From positions 744,001 to 808,000 of the forward strand of contig CAMGYJ010000006.1 in NCBI GenBank assembly GCA_946122785.1: 64,000 nt of DNA, written 5' to 3'. Source of the DNA: Linum tenue (taxonomy: Eukaryota > Streptophyta > Magnoliopsida > Malpighiales > Linaceae). The position numbers and the translations under genes were made by a program. Of the stretch, positions 50,701-62,351 are shown one piece after another; the stretch's first letter is position 1, and every line of letters begins with the position of its first letter. Below the pieces are notes generated by a model. It made no database searches. It had not been told where the DNA came from and was given only the letters and a program-made list of their open reading frames with translations.

Positions 50701-53700
50701 ATGGGAGCCGAGAGTGATGATCATGACGAATATCAAGAAGAGCAATATTCATCATCATCGGCTAAAATATATGTGCATGACTCCAAGATTGTTCTTCCAC
50801 CTTTGGGCGTTTCAACCCAAACCCATGATCCATGGAGATCAAGAGGACGGACCATTTCTCCCCTCAATTCAAAATACAGGTAAAATAAGTTTCGTTTTTC
50901 CATCGTTTTCTGCTCGAGTCGTTCGAGTTTGAATCCAGTTAAGAAGAGAGAGAGGGTACACATCTAATACGTAGGTCATTATCTCTATACTCTAGTTGTG
51001 GTCTCTTCAAGACGCGATTGGTGAAACTGATCCAAAGCATACAAATGTAACTTCTCATAAAAAAAAATTGGCTGAGGGATTGCAGATGTTGGGAGGCATC
51101 TATGGTGATGTTGGCAGCGTACTCGGTCTGGTTTTACCCGTTCGAGATCGCCTTCCTGGATACTTCTCACCACGGGGAGCTCTACCTCGTGGACACCATA
51201 ACCGACCTGTTTTTCATCGCTGACATAGCTCTGACCTTCTTCGTTGCTTACATAGACTCCAAGACCAATATGATGGTCTACGACCCTAGAAGGATCGCGA
51301 AGAGGTACGTAATATATATACATATCACTTTATCTCAATTAAGGAAAATTTTGCTGATGAGTTTGAAGATAGATGAGATTATAATTAACTAATGATATTA
51401 TTATTATTGTAGGTACCTATCAACATGGTTTCTCATGGATGTGGCATCCACCATCCCTTACCATTTCTTGTACCACTTGTTCACGGGCAAGCAACAATTC
51501 TGGTTGTGTTATTCGCTACTCGGGTTGTTCCGGTTTTGGCGATTGGTCCGAGTTGAGCACCTCTTCAAAAGGTATAATAATATAACAACAATAATAATAC
51601 AAATAAATTAGTCTTGTTTGGAAGTTAGTAATTTTTTAATTGTCAATATACTTGTATTGTTTAGACTTTAGAATGCATTATTTCTTTAATATTTTTTATA
51701 TAATAATACAAATAGTTGAGTTGAGATTGTTTATTTCAGCTTTTAGCTGATATACTGACACAATCACCCATACCAAATGCTTTACTTTTTTTTATAAGAC
51801 ACCAAATGCTTTATTTTACAATACATCAAATTCTTTAATACATACATAATATATTATACATGTATTCACGATAATACATTTGTTAACAATCGCAACTTCT
51901 AAATGACCCCTCAAATAATAATAATAAAGTTCATATTGATTCTTTTGGCAGGCTTGAGAAGAACATCAAGTTCAACTATTTCGCGGTCCGGTGCTTTAGA
52001 CTATCTTGCGTGAGTAAAATTATTATTGATTATTTAAATTCCAAACAATGGTTCAATTCATGAAGGAAATTTTTAATAATTTTTCTAGGTGTCGTTAAGG
52101 TGGACTACTAATTTGGTGTACGTTGAACTTAAAAACGTAGGTGGCATTGTTTTCAGCACATTGCGCGGCGTGCCTCTTCTTCCTGCTGGCCGAGGAGAAC
52201 CACGGCGGCAGAACTTGGATCGACGACATCGCCAAATACGGCGACGAGACGAGCATCTGGCTGCGGTACACCGTCGCCGTGTACTGGTCCGTCACCACCA
52301 TGACCACCGTCGGGTACGGCGACCTCCGGGCGGAGAACACGCGGGAGAGGATCTTCATCACCGGGTACATGCTCTTCAACCTCGGCCTCACCGCCTACTT
52401 GATCGGCAACATGACCGACCTCGTCGTCGAGAGCGCCCGCCGCACCATGGAGTACGTAAGTATAATTAACAAGTTCCAAACAAGGTCGCTAATTAATTGC
52501 CTCTAACTTCATTTTTTTTTATCTTTCTCTTTGGGTTTAGAGTTTATTTTGAACTCATCTCGGTTTATCAAATTTGACGGTTTATTTTGGAGCGGGTAAT
52601 TCCCACCTCGTAGGCTGAGTGGGAGAGGGAATGGAAATGGGCCGGGTTGGTAGTGTCAGACCCAAATTTATGGGTTTATCCGTAAAAAAACCTGGGGTAA
52701 AATTCACTGGGTTTGGAAAACTCAAATCTAATCCAACATGCGGGTTCATGCGTGTCCTTGAGTTTTTGTAGTAAAAAAATTACAATAACAAGTTTCTATC
52801 AAGATAAAATTCAAACATCAATTTCCCCATATAAATTATCCATACATAAAAACACCAATCTAGAAAATTCAGACAAATGACAATTACACTGAATAAAAGC
52901 ACAGGGAATAAGTGTAGTGAGAGTTAGATTGGGGGAATTAGAATTAGGGAAAGGTTTGGGGAGAGTAGGGCGACAGAATAAGTGTGGGCGGGTATCCCTA
53001 AACCCAAACCCAACCCTACCCGGTGAACAGTGTATGGGTTTAAACACAAACCCGACTCGAAACCTGTCAACGCGGGTTGGGTAAGGTAGGGTACCCGTGG
53101 GTTCGGGTTTTGTTGTCATCCTTAGGCACGAGTACTATCCCGTGTATGCCCCGCCCGACAATCCTGAGCACATGTTTCATTCTCAATCTTTTTTTGCCAA
53201 ATCACATGTAATTTTAGTTAAATTATTTAGGATTTTACTTGCATTATCTCATATTTTAGCTACAATAAAATTGTATACCTCAAATTGTTGAATAGTAGTG
53301 TAATTAAATTTATCATGTTATAGTGTTTTCTTAATTTTATTTCACGAAAAAAATCAGTAATTCTAATGTTTTCACTTTAAGTTATATACCCATATACCCA
53401 TATGAATTTGTCTGCTCCGACCCGCATGCCATGATAAATTATCCGACTTGAGCTTGATCTGCCGCATGAGATGAATATGAGTATCGAATTACTCGTCTCG
53501 ATCCTACCCTATTGACATTCCTAAGTTTAGAGTGAGGTTGAGATGAGATCTCTCTCTTTTGGTTGAATGATGATGTGGTGGCTAAATGTCGTTGCTAATG
53601 GTATACAGAGGAAAAGCATCGAAGTAGCGTCGACCTTCGTGAACAGAAACTGCTTACCTCGGAGGCTAGAAGAGCAAGTGTTGGCCTATATGTCGTTGAG

Positions 53701-55937
53701 ATTCCAGGCCGAGAGATTGAACCAACAACGTTTGATTGAAGAGCTTCCCAAATCGATTCGGAGGAAGGTTTGCCGACATTTGTTCTTGCCGTCGGTACAA
53801 CAAGTGTATCTTTTCAAGGGCGTCTCCCTCGGAACCCTGATGTCACTAGTAAGTCTCAGACATATCTATTTAGGGTTTAGGCTACCGATTAAATGTTGTA
53901 ACAAGTGATCATGTAATGTGTAGGTTTCGGGGATGAGGGCAGAGTACATGCCGTCACGAGAAGAGGTCATCTTGCGAAACGAACGGCCAGATGAAGTGTA
54001 CATAATCGTCTCTGGAGAAGTCGAGATCGTGAGCACTACCAGCGACCAGTCCTGGCTGGATGGAGAGTTGACGAGATTGTCGCTCGAGAGCTTAAGCAGC
54101 GGCGACATGTTTGGGGAAGTTGACGCACTTTGTGGCAAACCTCAGAGGTTCACGTATCGAACCAAAGTGCTCTCGCAGGTGTTGCAACTCAAAACGACGA
54201 CGCTTTTGGAGGCCATGCGGAGCAATCACGATGATTCCGTTGTCATAGTCAAGAACTTCCTCCACGTAAGTATAACTCTTTCTTTGATGACGATAACCAA
54301 CAACGCATTTGATCCGATTCGATTCAGTCCGGTTTACCTTTGGCTCTTTTCTTTATTTTTTTTTAATTGTGGGATCCACCACACTATCCAATTGCAGCAT
54401 TATAAAATGTCCTCCAAGATTTTGAAGAACTACGGCATGGTTCCATTTCCCGACAATGAATTAGACGAGGAAGAGACAAAGATCACAGCTAACTCCTACA
54501 GCTTGTTGTTCTTGGCAAGCCTTGGCAATGCGTTTTTCCTTGAAGAGTTGCTCAAGGAAGGGTTGGATCCCAACATCGGTGGCTCCAAAGGCAAAACTCC
54601 ATTGGTATATGTTATATCAATCAATAATCAACACAAGATTCATTACTCTATGCTTGTTAGTGTGTGGTATAAAGATCCAGTATAACCTTCTCCCAACAAC
54701 TCGAGTTATTGGGACTAACTGGTTTATGATATGGTATCAGAGCTGGTTTGACCAAGTGGTCATGTGCTCGAATCTCCACGACCCCCAATATTAACAGTTG
54801 ATTAAAGCACAAGGTATGGTGTGCCTGTGCAAATTTCAAGCCCGTGAGTTGGCTTTCGTTTGAGGGGGCGTGTTAGAATGTGGTATAAGATCCAACATAA
54901 TCTTCTCCCAACAACTCGAGTTATTGGGATCAACTGGTTCATAACAATGCTAACGGTCTCCTTTTGTTCATGTGACAGCACATAGCAGCATCAAAGGGGC
55001 ACAAAGAGTGTGTGCTAGCGCTCCTCAAATATGGTTGCAATGTAAACTTGAGAGGTAACGAAAAGACACTATGTGTATTGCCCGATTCTTTCATTCGTTT
55101 GTTAGATTTAGAACATTTGAGCACTCTGGACACGATAAAATTAATGTCGTTCGATATATATATTTTTTTTTTGCTTAGATGTGGATGGCAATACTGCGTT
55201 ATGGGAGGCCATATCATCGAACCACAACCTGATATTCGGGATCCTGCTCAGTCACGCCAACATCACCTCCTACGAAATCCGAACCATCGAGGGCGATCTG
55301 CTATGCTCAGCCGCGGAACGAAACAGTCTCAGAGTCGCGAGGGAGCTCGTGCGAGTGCACGGATTCAACGTGCACTCGAGGAATCGACGTGGAGAAGTAG
55401 CTCTGGGACTGGCCATGGAGAGGAATCACGAAGACGTGGTGGATTTCCTCGTGGCGAACGGCAAATCACAAGCTGCAGCTGCAGGTGCGCGAATCGATCG
55501 AAGAAGTTCGTTGCTCGATTGCTGCTTGAGAGTGAGCATCTTCATGGGTCGTCATCCTGATTTGGTTAGAAGGGTTGAGGATGTTGGTGATGAAGGGAAA
55601 AGCATGAGGTTTGGGAAGTTGATTAAGTTGCCGAGTACACTTGAGGAGCTCAAAAGCATTGCAGGTATATACGAAAAAAACTTTATAATCATGAACAGAA
55701 ATTATTGTCTTTCCATGTGCTTAGTAAGCTTAATTAGTTTTGGTGAAATTCGATTCAATCAACTAATAACTTTGATTTGATGTGAAATTCGTTGTCTTTC
55801 TTTTATATACAGGTGAGAAGTTTGGGGTTGATGCAAGTAATTATACAATAACAAATGAGATTGGTGGGGAGATTGATTGTCTTGAGGTTGTTAGGGACAA
55901 TGACAAGCTCTTCATAGTTGATATAGGAAAACTGTAA
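50701..55937 (+). CDS. AKT2: Shaker-type K+ channel AKT2
   Basis: A plasma-membrane K+ channel, in other plants a weak rectifier of phloem and guard cells. Eleven exons: 50701-50879, 51086-51304, 51413-51571, 51952-52009, 52141-52455, 53609-53848, 53924-54265, 54398-54604, 54979-55054, 55179-55664 and 55813-55937, giving 801 residues against 802 in Arabidopsis AKT2. Marks: [12 protein letters not shown] and [10 protein letters not shown] before S1, six membrane segments, the pore TTVGYGD at 260-266, a cyclic-nucleotide-binding-like domain (about 375-500), ankyrin repeats (about 530-690; [13 protein letters not shown]) and a C-terminal KHA domain (to residue 801). No frameshift or stop was seen. 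The S4 segment reads [13 protein letters not shown], with Val178 and Glu181 where Arabidopsis AKT2 has Arg and Lys, and Asn194 stands at the phosphosite equivalent to Ser210. Intron 8 contains a TRIM. Confidence 0.93.
52630..53515. mobile_element. Nested hAT-like MITE relics in AKT2 intron 5
   Basis: The intron is 1,153 bases long, and much of it is rich in GGGTTTA/AACCCGA motifs unlike the AT-rich surroundings. The left side has GGGAATGGAAATGGGCCGGG, and the right side reads backwards GGAATGTCAATAGGGTAGGA, as in many plant hAT-type MITE ends. An inner end, GGATGACAACAAAACCCG in minus orientation, lies near 53107-53124. No clear 8-base duplication was found, so this is a tentative call. Confidence 0.35.
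54655..54946 (+). mobile_element. Complete TRIM element in AKT2 intron 8
   Basis: A 292-base element with LTRs of only about 77 bases (54655-54731 and 54871-54946), both starting TGTTAG. The primer-binding site TGGTATCAGAGC follows the left LTR at 54732, and a purine tract (TGAGGGGG) precedes the right LTR. A perfect 5-base target duplication ATGCT flanks it (54650-54654 and 54947-54951). There is no coding capacity, so it depended on enzymes of another element. It lies in the sense direction inside the intron before the exon at 54979. Confidence 0.88.
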
Positions 55938-56059
55938 ATATCAAATAGAAAGCACAAAAGAAGCAACATGGTCAACCCGATTGGCCGATTCTGCCGAATG
56001 AAGCAGGAAAGAAAGCATTACGGAGATAAAGCTATGTCTAACAGACTCTACCTCTTGAG

Positions 56060-56514
56060 TGTTGATGAAGTGGTACATCATAACATTTTTCAATAATTCG
56101 AGTTATTGGGATCAACTGGTTTTTGGCATGGTATCAGAGCCATTTGTTACCAATGTGTCTTGTGTTCGAATCCCGATGACCCCATTTGTGAAGCACATGT
56201 ATTCTTGTATTCAGGAGTCAGGACATGTGCAAACAAAAGCCTTTATGGGTTTACTGACTTTCGTTTGAGGGAGAGTGTAGAGAGGGATAAGATCCAACAT
56301 AACCTTCTTCCAACAACTCGAGTTATTGAGAATAACCGGTTTATGACATGGTATCAGAGCTGGTTTGACCAAGTGGCCGTGTGTTCGAATCTCCACAACC
56401 CGCAATATTAACAGTTGATTAAAGCACAAGGTATGATGATTGCCTCTGCAAACTTCAAGCCCGTGAGTTGACTTTCGTTTTGAGGGGGCGTGATAGACCA
56501 ACTGGTTTATGACA
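56060..56514 (+). mobile_element. Tandem TRIM composite (three LTRs, two cores)
   Basis: LTR 1 is about 56060-56123, LTR 2 is 56276-56349 and LTR 3 is 56491-56514 (internally deleted to its two ends). Each of the first two is followed by a TGGTATCAGAGC primer site (about 56124 and 56350) and a short core. The second core is closely similar to that of the AKT2-intron copy, while the first has diverged. The pattern is what unequal recombination between LTRs produces. No matching target duplication remains. Confidence 0.75.
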
Positions 56515-56993
56515 AGATTATCGTTATCATATTTTAATTTTATTTAAGAAAATATAATTTTATTTAAGAAAATATAATTTTATTTCATTTATATCATTCT
56601 AAAAATAAAATAAATTATAAAATCATATTATTTAATATAAAAAACATCTAACAAGATCCATATTCACTACTTTTTATTGTTTATAATTTTTGTTCATATT
56701 TTATATTATAAGTTCTTTATAGTCATTTTACATAACTTCTTATATTAAAAAAAATTATTATAATTTTTCACCCAAACACTCAAATATAGTTTTTGAAAAT
56801 TATTTTTCTAAAAACTACTTCTCCAAAAACTACAGCCGTGCCAAATTAACATTCAATTGCGTTTGTTTGTTTTTGAGAATGCAAAAAGTTTTGCGTTTTG
56901 GCGTTTTTTTATTCTCGTTTCCTCCTTTTTGCGTGGGTTCCCGAATTTCCTCAGCCGTCCGCCTCCTCCTGCTGTGGCGGACTGGCGGTGGGT

Positions 56994-57769
56994 CCAGAGA
57001 ATGAACAAAAATAAAAGTCGGCCCAGCCCGTTCATCTTTTAAAAGGAAAGATAAGTGGGCTGGAGGATGAAGGCCCATGTTTGATCTCAGTTCCCGACGG
57101 TCCAACGGTCTGGCCTCTTTTCCCTATCTTTGACGGTTTTGCTCGCCGTCATAACCCGCCGGCTATCTGCAAAACTGTTCCAACTTCCACCACATTTCCC
57201 CCGCCAATTTCTCTCGTCGCGGCAAATCATTTCAATCGATAGCCGGCGGGTGATGGCGAATTGGAAGAGTAACTGCCAGGTCGAAGCAGAAGTCAGTGTC
57301 CGGCGGTTTAGTTAGGGTGTCTTCCGGCTATGCTGTTGTGGCTCGTCAGATCGAGGCAGAAAATGACAGCGGTTTCGGAGTATTATTTGAAGCCGATTTG
57401 GTCCAGAAGACGATGTAGTTGGATGCCTGGACATCTCATGGCTTCGTTCCGTTTATCGGCCGAGGAACGAGAATGGTGGTTAGGGTTTCTTTTCCTTTCT
57501 CGCCTGCGTTCTCGGTTTCTCCTTGATTCATCGAGTATCGAAGTAGAGGTGCCTCTAGGTCTAGGGCGAACTTTCTCGTTTGATTTCGTTCGTATCAGGA
57601 CCCCACAGTTAATTTGTTATGCAGAAGTCAACTGTTTAGGATCGTCCATTTCTCATCCAAACAGCCGGCAAGAGATAGGGGGCTTTTGATATCTTCAACA
57701 TAATTTTGGAGTGGAGTTTCCCATTGTCTTGAGATTTATTCGCTCTCAGCTACTTGTTTCAGAAGAGAT
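56994..57769 (+). repeat. Leader block duplicated upstream of the next TNL gene (copy 1)
   Basis: It matches 63026-63850 over most of its length. Shared landmarks are CGGCCCAGCCCGTT, GGCTGGAGG..GAAGGCCCA, CGCCGGCTATCTG, ATGGCGAATTGGAAGAGTAAC and GATCGTCCATTTCTCATCC. The second copy has an extra segment of roughly 80 bases. The block ends at the ATG of each resistance gene, so promoter and leader were duplicated together with the gene. Confidence 0.8.
57253..57315 (+). CDS. Small upstream ORF (20 codons) in TNL leader, copy 1
   Basis: ATG at 57253 to TAG at 57313 encodes MANWKSNCQVEAEVSVRRFS. The same frame of the same length is present at 63366-63428 in the duplicated leader, with five conservative to moderate replacements. 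It lies about 450 bases before the main start codon and could restrain translation of the resistance protein. Presence in the mature transcript is not known. Confidence 0.4.
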   Translation: MANWKSNCQVEAEVSVRRFS

Positions 57770-60700
57770 ATGGATCGGAAGAGCTGGATCATGTGGTTAA
57801 TCGTCTCGGCGGTGGTCGGACTACTCCTCGCGGTGGCTATACCCTTCTTTACCAAGAGCAGCTCTAAACCATTGGACGATTCTTCTTCTTCGAAGTCAGA
57901 ATCATCAATGGAGCAGCAACAAGCATCCGCGGCTCCTTCCTCGTCGCCGATGGAGTATGAGGTCTTCCTGAGCTTTAGAGGCCCTGATGTCCGTAACAAC
58001 TTTGGGGATTTTCTCTATACATTCCTAGTTCGTGAGAACATTCGGACCTTTCGCGATGACGAAGAGCTTCCTAAGGGGGAGAAGATTGATCCTGCACTCA
58101 TCAAGGCTATTGAAGAATCGAAGGTGTACATTCCGATCTTTTCTCCCGACTATGCTGGGAGTAAATCGTGCCTTCAGGAGCTAGCTCAGATGTTGAAGTG
58201 CTGCAAGCAAGAGAAGGACCACATCATTTTGCCCATTTTCTTTATGACGGAGCCCGGTGATGTGCGGCGTCAAGAGGGTGCTTACAAGGAGCCATTTAAA
58301 CAGCTCATCAAGAAGAAGAAGCTTGATGCAGGCACGATTAAGGAATTTGAAGAAGCTCTCCGGGAAGTCGGGAAACTAAAGGGATGGCACGTTACTAAAT
58401 CAGATGGGTAAGGTATATATCTGTATGTAGATATGTATTCATGGACCTCAGATTATACTGCTGCAGCTTTGCATCTCATTCTCAATATATATAGAGGACT
58501 CTTCTCTTAATAGTTTTACAAATTGAAACTGGAAGTGAACTATCTCGATACAGATATTTTCTGCAGTTGGCTATTTCCCGTTGAAGTAAAACTTGTGTTC
58601 AATTTCCAGGCAAGGAGCTATTGCAAAAGAGGTTGTGGAAAAGGTGAGGAAGCACCTGGATACGAGTTACACTTTAGTGACAGATGAGTTGGTTGGAATC
58701 GACTCACATGTAGAAGAAGTGACAAACCTGCTAAATTTAGGCTATGAAGGTGTGAAGATTGTTGGTATTTATGGTATGGCCGGTATTGGTAAGACCACTA
58801 TAGCCAAGGCTGTGTATAATAAGGTTCGTGGACAGTTAGATTATTATTGTTTTGTGGAAGATGTGCGAGAGATACTTTTGGGACACGATGGGGTCATAAA
58901 TTTGCAGAGTAAGATCATCTCTGGCATCCTGAGGACTGATCACAAGGTTAAAGATGCTAAGGAAGGAATCCGTGTAATAAAAGAGAGAGTTTTCAAGCGC
59001 AAGGTTCTCATTGTTCTTGATGATGTGGATGATCGGTTTAGATTTAACCAAACCTTGGGAAATTTGGATGATTTCTTTCCGAAGAGTAGATTTATTATTA
59101 CGACAAGGAACAAAAGGGTTTTGGAATTTCTTGGAGAATCTAAGTTGTATGAACCCAGAGAAATGAGCCATGATCATGCTCTTCAACTTTTTAGCAAGCA
59201 TGCATTCAGAACAGATAATCCTCCAAAGGAAGAAGCAGTTCTAAGCAAGAAGTTTGTAACAGTTGCAACGGGGCATCCTTTGACTCTAAAGGTCTTTGGT
59301 TCGCTTCTGTTTCACAGAGATAGGATATTTTGGGAAGCAAAATTGATAGAGTTGAAAGATATACCTCCTACTGAGGTGCTTGAGAGACTAAAAATAAGTT
59401 ATAATGATTTGGAGTACAATGTTCGACAAATCTTCCTTGATATTTCTTGCTCCTTTATTGGAGAAAAGAAAGACTTTCCTGAGTACATGTGGAGTGATTG
59501 TAACTTTCATCCTGTCCCTGGAATCAGGACTCTTGTGGACAGGTCCTTGCTAAAATTGAATGAGAGAAATGAGTTCTGGATGCATGACCTAATCAGAGAT
59601 CTTGGTAGAACAATTATTCGTGAGGAAGACAATCTACATCCTTGGAAGCGCAGCAGGATATGGTCAAATGTAGATGCCTTGGACTTGTTAGAAAGTGAAG
59701 AGGTATTGAGTTTCATGGTTTTGTGATTTTCATTAGAGAATTACTCTTGAGTATTTTCTTACCATATTTGGCATTTATATATTGTAATTTTCCCCTTTCT
59801 CTTTCAATCGTATTGGTTTTTGATACCCTCATCCATCTTAGTTCACTATACGTGATATATGGTTGAAAACTTTATAGGATCAATTGTTTCTTTTATTTGT
59901 TTATAATCATCATTTGATGAATATGATCAATTGTTTCTGTAAGTGTAAGTACCGAGTAAGAATACCAACTGAGGGACCCATTATGATTGCTCCAACAAAG
60001 TTGAATGCTTACAGAAATTACGATTGTTATTTCATTTTTCAGGGAAGTGACCTGGTGGAAGTTCTTAGAGTTAACATGGCAGAAACAGATCTTGAGCTGA
60101 CAGATAAAAACTTTAAGAAGTTGTCAGGATTAAGGTATCTTGAAGTGCATAATGGAAGACTGACTGGAGATTTTAGAGGAATTCTACCACATGTGCGTTG
60201 GCTTCGACTGCACGAGTGTAGCTCAGTTCCCAGTGATCTTAATCTGAAGAAATTGGTAATTCTTGATATGCATGGTTGCCCAGTGGAAGATGGTTGGGGA
60301 GGCTGGAGCGGAATTAAGGTTATCTAGTTTTCCTAATTTCTTCCATTTTCACTTCTATGTCAATCAACAATAGTAAATTTCTCTGATGCATGTGTAACTG
60401 TTGTATTTCAAATTCTTTGGTACAGGCTGCACGTAAGCTGAAAGCTATAAATCTATCGTTTTGCGGCAAGTTAAGAACAGCTCCCGACTTGTCCCAGTGC
60501 AGAAGTCTTGAGTTCATACATTTCTGGAACTGTTGGGAAATGAGTGGGGAACTGCACATTGGCAATTTCAAGAATCTAACAGTGCTTAGCCTCACCATGA
60601 CTGAAATAACAAAGTTAACCGGCAACATTGGAAGGCTTAAAAATCTCCAAGCAATCGACTCGGGGCATTTGATAGAATTGCCTTCTGGCATCAGCAGGTT

Positions 60701-62255
60701 ATCCTCTCTGAAAATCTTGAAGCTGACATCACTTAAGCCACAGTCGCAGGAAGTAGTAGTAGTACTCCCCACAAGTTTAAAGCACTTGTCCCTCTCGTCC
60801 TCCCAGGTTCCCAACCTTTCAGAGCTCCAGGACTTGGAAGAGCTTTCCTTTGAGCGATGTGATCAGCTTGAAATTCCGGGAGATATATGGAAGATGTCCA
60901 AGCTGAAAACGCTTGAGCTTCGGGACTCATCTTTTTCTAACAGTGGTATGATTTCTTCTACCCTTCCATCCTCGCTAAACAGCCTTTTGATTCATGGATG
61001 TGAGCCTTTGGTGAGACTGCCAAGCCTTGCTAATCTGAACAATCTGAAGGAGCTAAAATTGATGAGGATTCAGGTACGAGAGATTCAGGGTTTGGGAGAT
61101 ATGGAAATGCTGGAAACTTTGGTGATATCCAATGCTCCAAATCTAATTCATCTCAATGGCCTTGAAAATCTATTGCTTCTGAAGACACTCAAGGTGGAAG
61201 GCTGTGATGTACTGGAGAAACTGCCTAGTATATCAAATTTGACCAAGTTAGAGGTACTAGAGATAATTTCCTGCAGGAGCCTCTCTGAAATTCAAGGCCT
61301 AGGAGAGCTAGGGGAGCTGTCTTTGTCGACTCTATACATTGTTGATTGTCCAGCGGAATCACTGCTGCGTTCTGTCTGGAAGTTAGGTAGACTGAGAGAG
61401 CTATACCTGTATCCTTTCGAGACCGATGGTCACCATCTCTCGTCTCGAGAACAGTTTCTTGATCTGTCTGGTCTTCGGGATATCAAGAAGTTATTTCTTT
61501 TTGGGTTCAAAGGGTTGGCCAATGTATATGGGCTTGAGAGATTGGACTTCTTGACATTGCTATGTATGTCAGATTGCACGTCGATGAGGGAATTGCCTGA
61601 TCTATCTGGTCTCAAGAATCTGAAGGTTTTAAATATTGCTGGATGCACACAGTTGATGGAGATTAGAGGACTTGAGCAATTGGAGTCATTAGAATCGATA
61701 GATATGTCAGGCTGCAAGTCAATTAAGAAGTTGCCGGATCTATCTGGTCTTAAAAATCTGGAGAAATTGATTATTGATGAGTGCACACAGTTGACTGAGG
61801 TTGCTATACTCGAGGGTTCAGAGTCGTTGACATCACTCAGCATGGCGGATTGCTCATCCATTGCCCAGTTGCCAGATTTATCTCGCCTCAAGATTCTGAA
61901 TTCACTGGAGATTAGTAGGTGCACAGGTTTGACTGAGGTTGTGGGGCTTGAGATGTTGGATTTGCTAGAATATCTATTTATGTCGGGCTGCAGTTCAATT
62001 AAGGAGCTGCCAGATTTATCTGGTTTGGACAGTATCGTTACTTTAGATATTAGTGAGTGCACAAGGTTGACCGAGGTTGTGGGGCTTGAATACCTGGAGT
62101 CATTGCAACAGCTGAAGATGGCGAATTGCAGGATAAAGAAGTTGCCTGATCTATCTGGCTTGAAGCATTTGCATGAGTTGGATATTACGGGATGTGTCGA
62201 ATTGGCCGAAGTTACTGGAATTGAGAACTTGGAGGGGTTGACGATCATGCGTTGA
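57770..62255 (+). CDS. TIR-NBS-LRR resistance protein with N-terminal membrane anchor
   Basis: An intracellular immune receptor. Exons 57770-58407, 58610-59702, 60043-60318 and 60426-62255 encode 1,278 residues without breaks. Residues 6-27 are a hydrophobic signal anchor (WIMWLIVSAVVGLLLAVAIP) as in flax L6-type proteins, which may hold it on an endomembrane. The TIR domain spans about 62-205: YEVFLSFRGPDVR, and Glu137, the expected catalytic NADase glutamate, in SKSCLQEL. NB-ARC has the P-loop GMAGIGKTT (268-276), kinase-2 LIVLDDVD (346-353), SRFIITTR (372-379), GHPLTL (434-439, in place of GLPL) and MHD (537-539). The leucine-rich part, from about 600, ends in five copies of a 46-residue repeat with LPDLSGLK. 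The first intron lies just after the TIR domain (GWHVTKSDG), as usual for the class. A second member starts at 63851. Confidence 0.93.
61593..62250 (+). repeat. 138-base repeat array in the LRR exon
   Basis: The block YTGCCNGATYTATCT recurs at 61593, 61731, 61869, 62007 and 62142, a spacing of 138, 138, 138 and 135 bases. Each unit encodes two leucine-rich repeats (LPDLSGLK..L..L.I..C..L.E and V.GLE.LE.L..L.M..C). The even spacing points to expansion by unequal crossing over. Confidence 0.85.
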
Positions 62256-62351
62256 AATGGCCAGCAAGATATTTAGAAGGAAGTATATTCAGTATTAATT
62301 TCTTTTATGAACATCGCTTGGGTTCTATGGTTGGGCTGGCTTGGTGTAGGC

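Larger units (their letters stand above)
55938..57769. other. Intergenic: AKT2 3' region, TRIM composite, TNL leader
   Basis: It holds the AKT2 3' UTR, the tandem TRIM composite, a very AT-rich stretch (56520-56830) and, from about 56994, a block that is duplicated upstream of the next resistance gene and includes a small upstream ORF. Confidence 0.6.

Noticed and set aside
52089..52140. Alternative AKT2 exon starting at the CTAG acceptor near 52088
   Set aside because: It would replace the conserved [10 protein letters not shown] of S5 by unrelated sequence and shift the frame; the acceptor at 52139-52140 gives the right protein.
54522..54794. ORFs reading through the TRIM in AKT2 intron 8
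   Set aside because: They are chance frames of an intron and a non-coding retroelement.
58411..58592. Possible end of a short TIR-only protein at the stop just after the first TNL exon
   Set aside because: The stop is in the intron; a good GT donor at 58408 and an acceptor at 58609 join TIR and NB-ARC in phase. A retained-intron TIR-only transcript cannot be excluded, but nothing in the sequence demands it.
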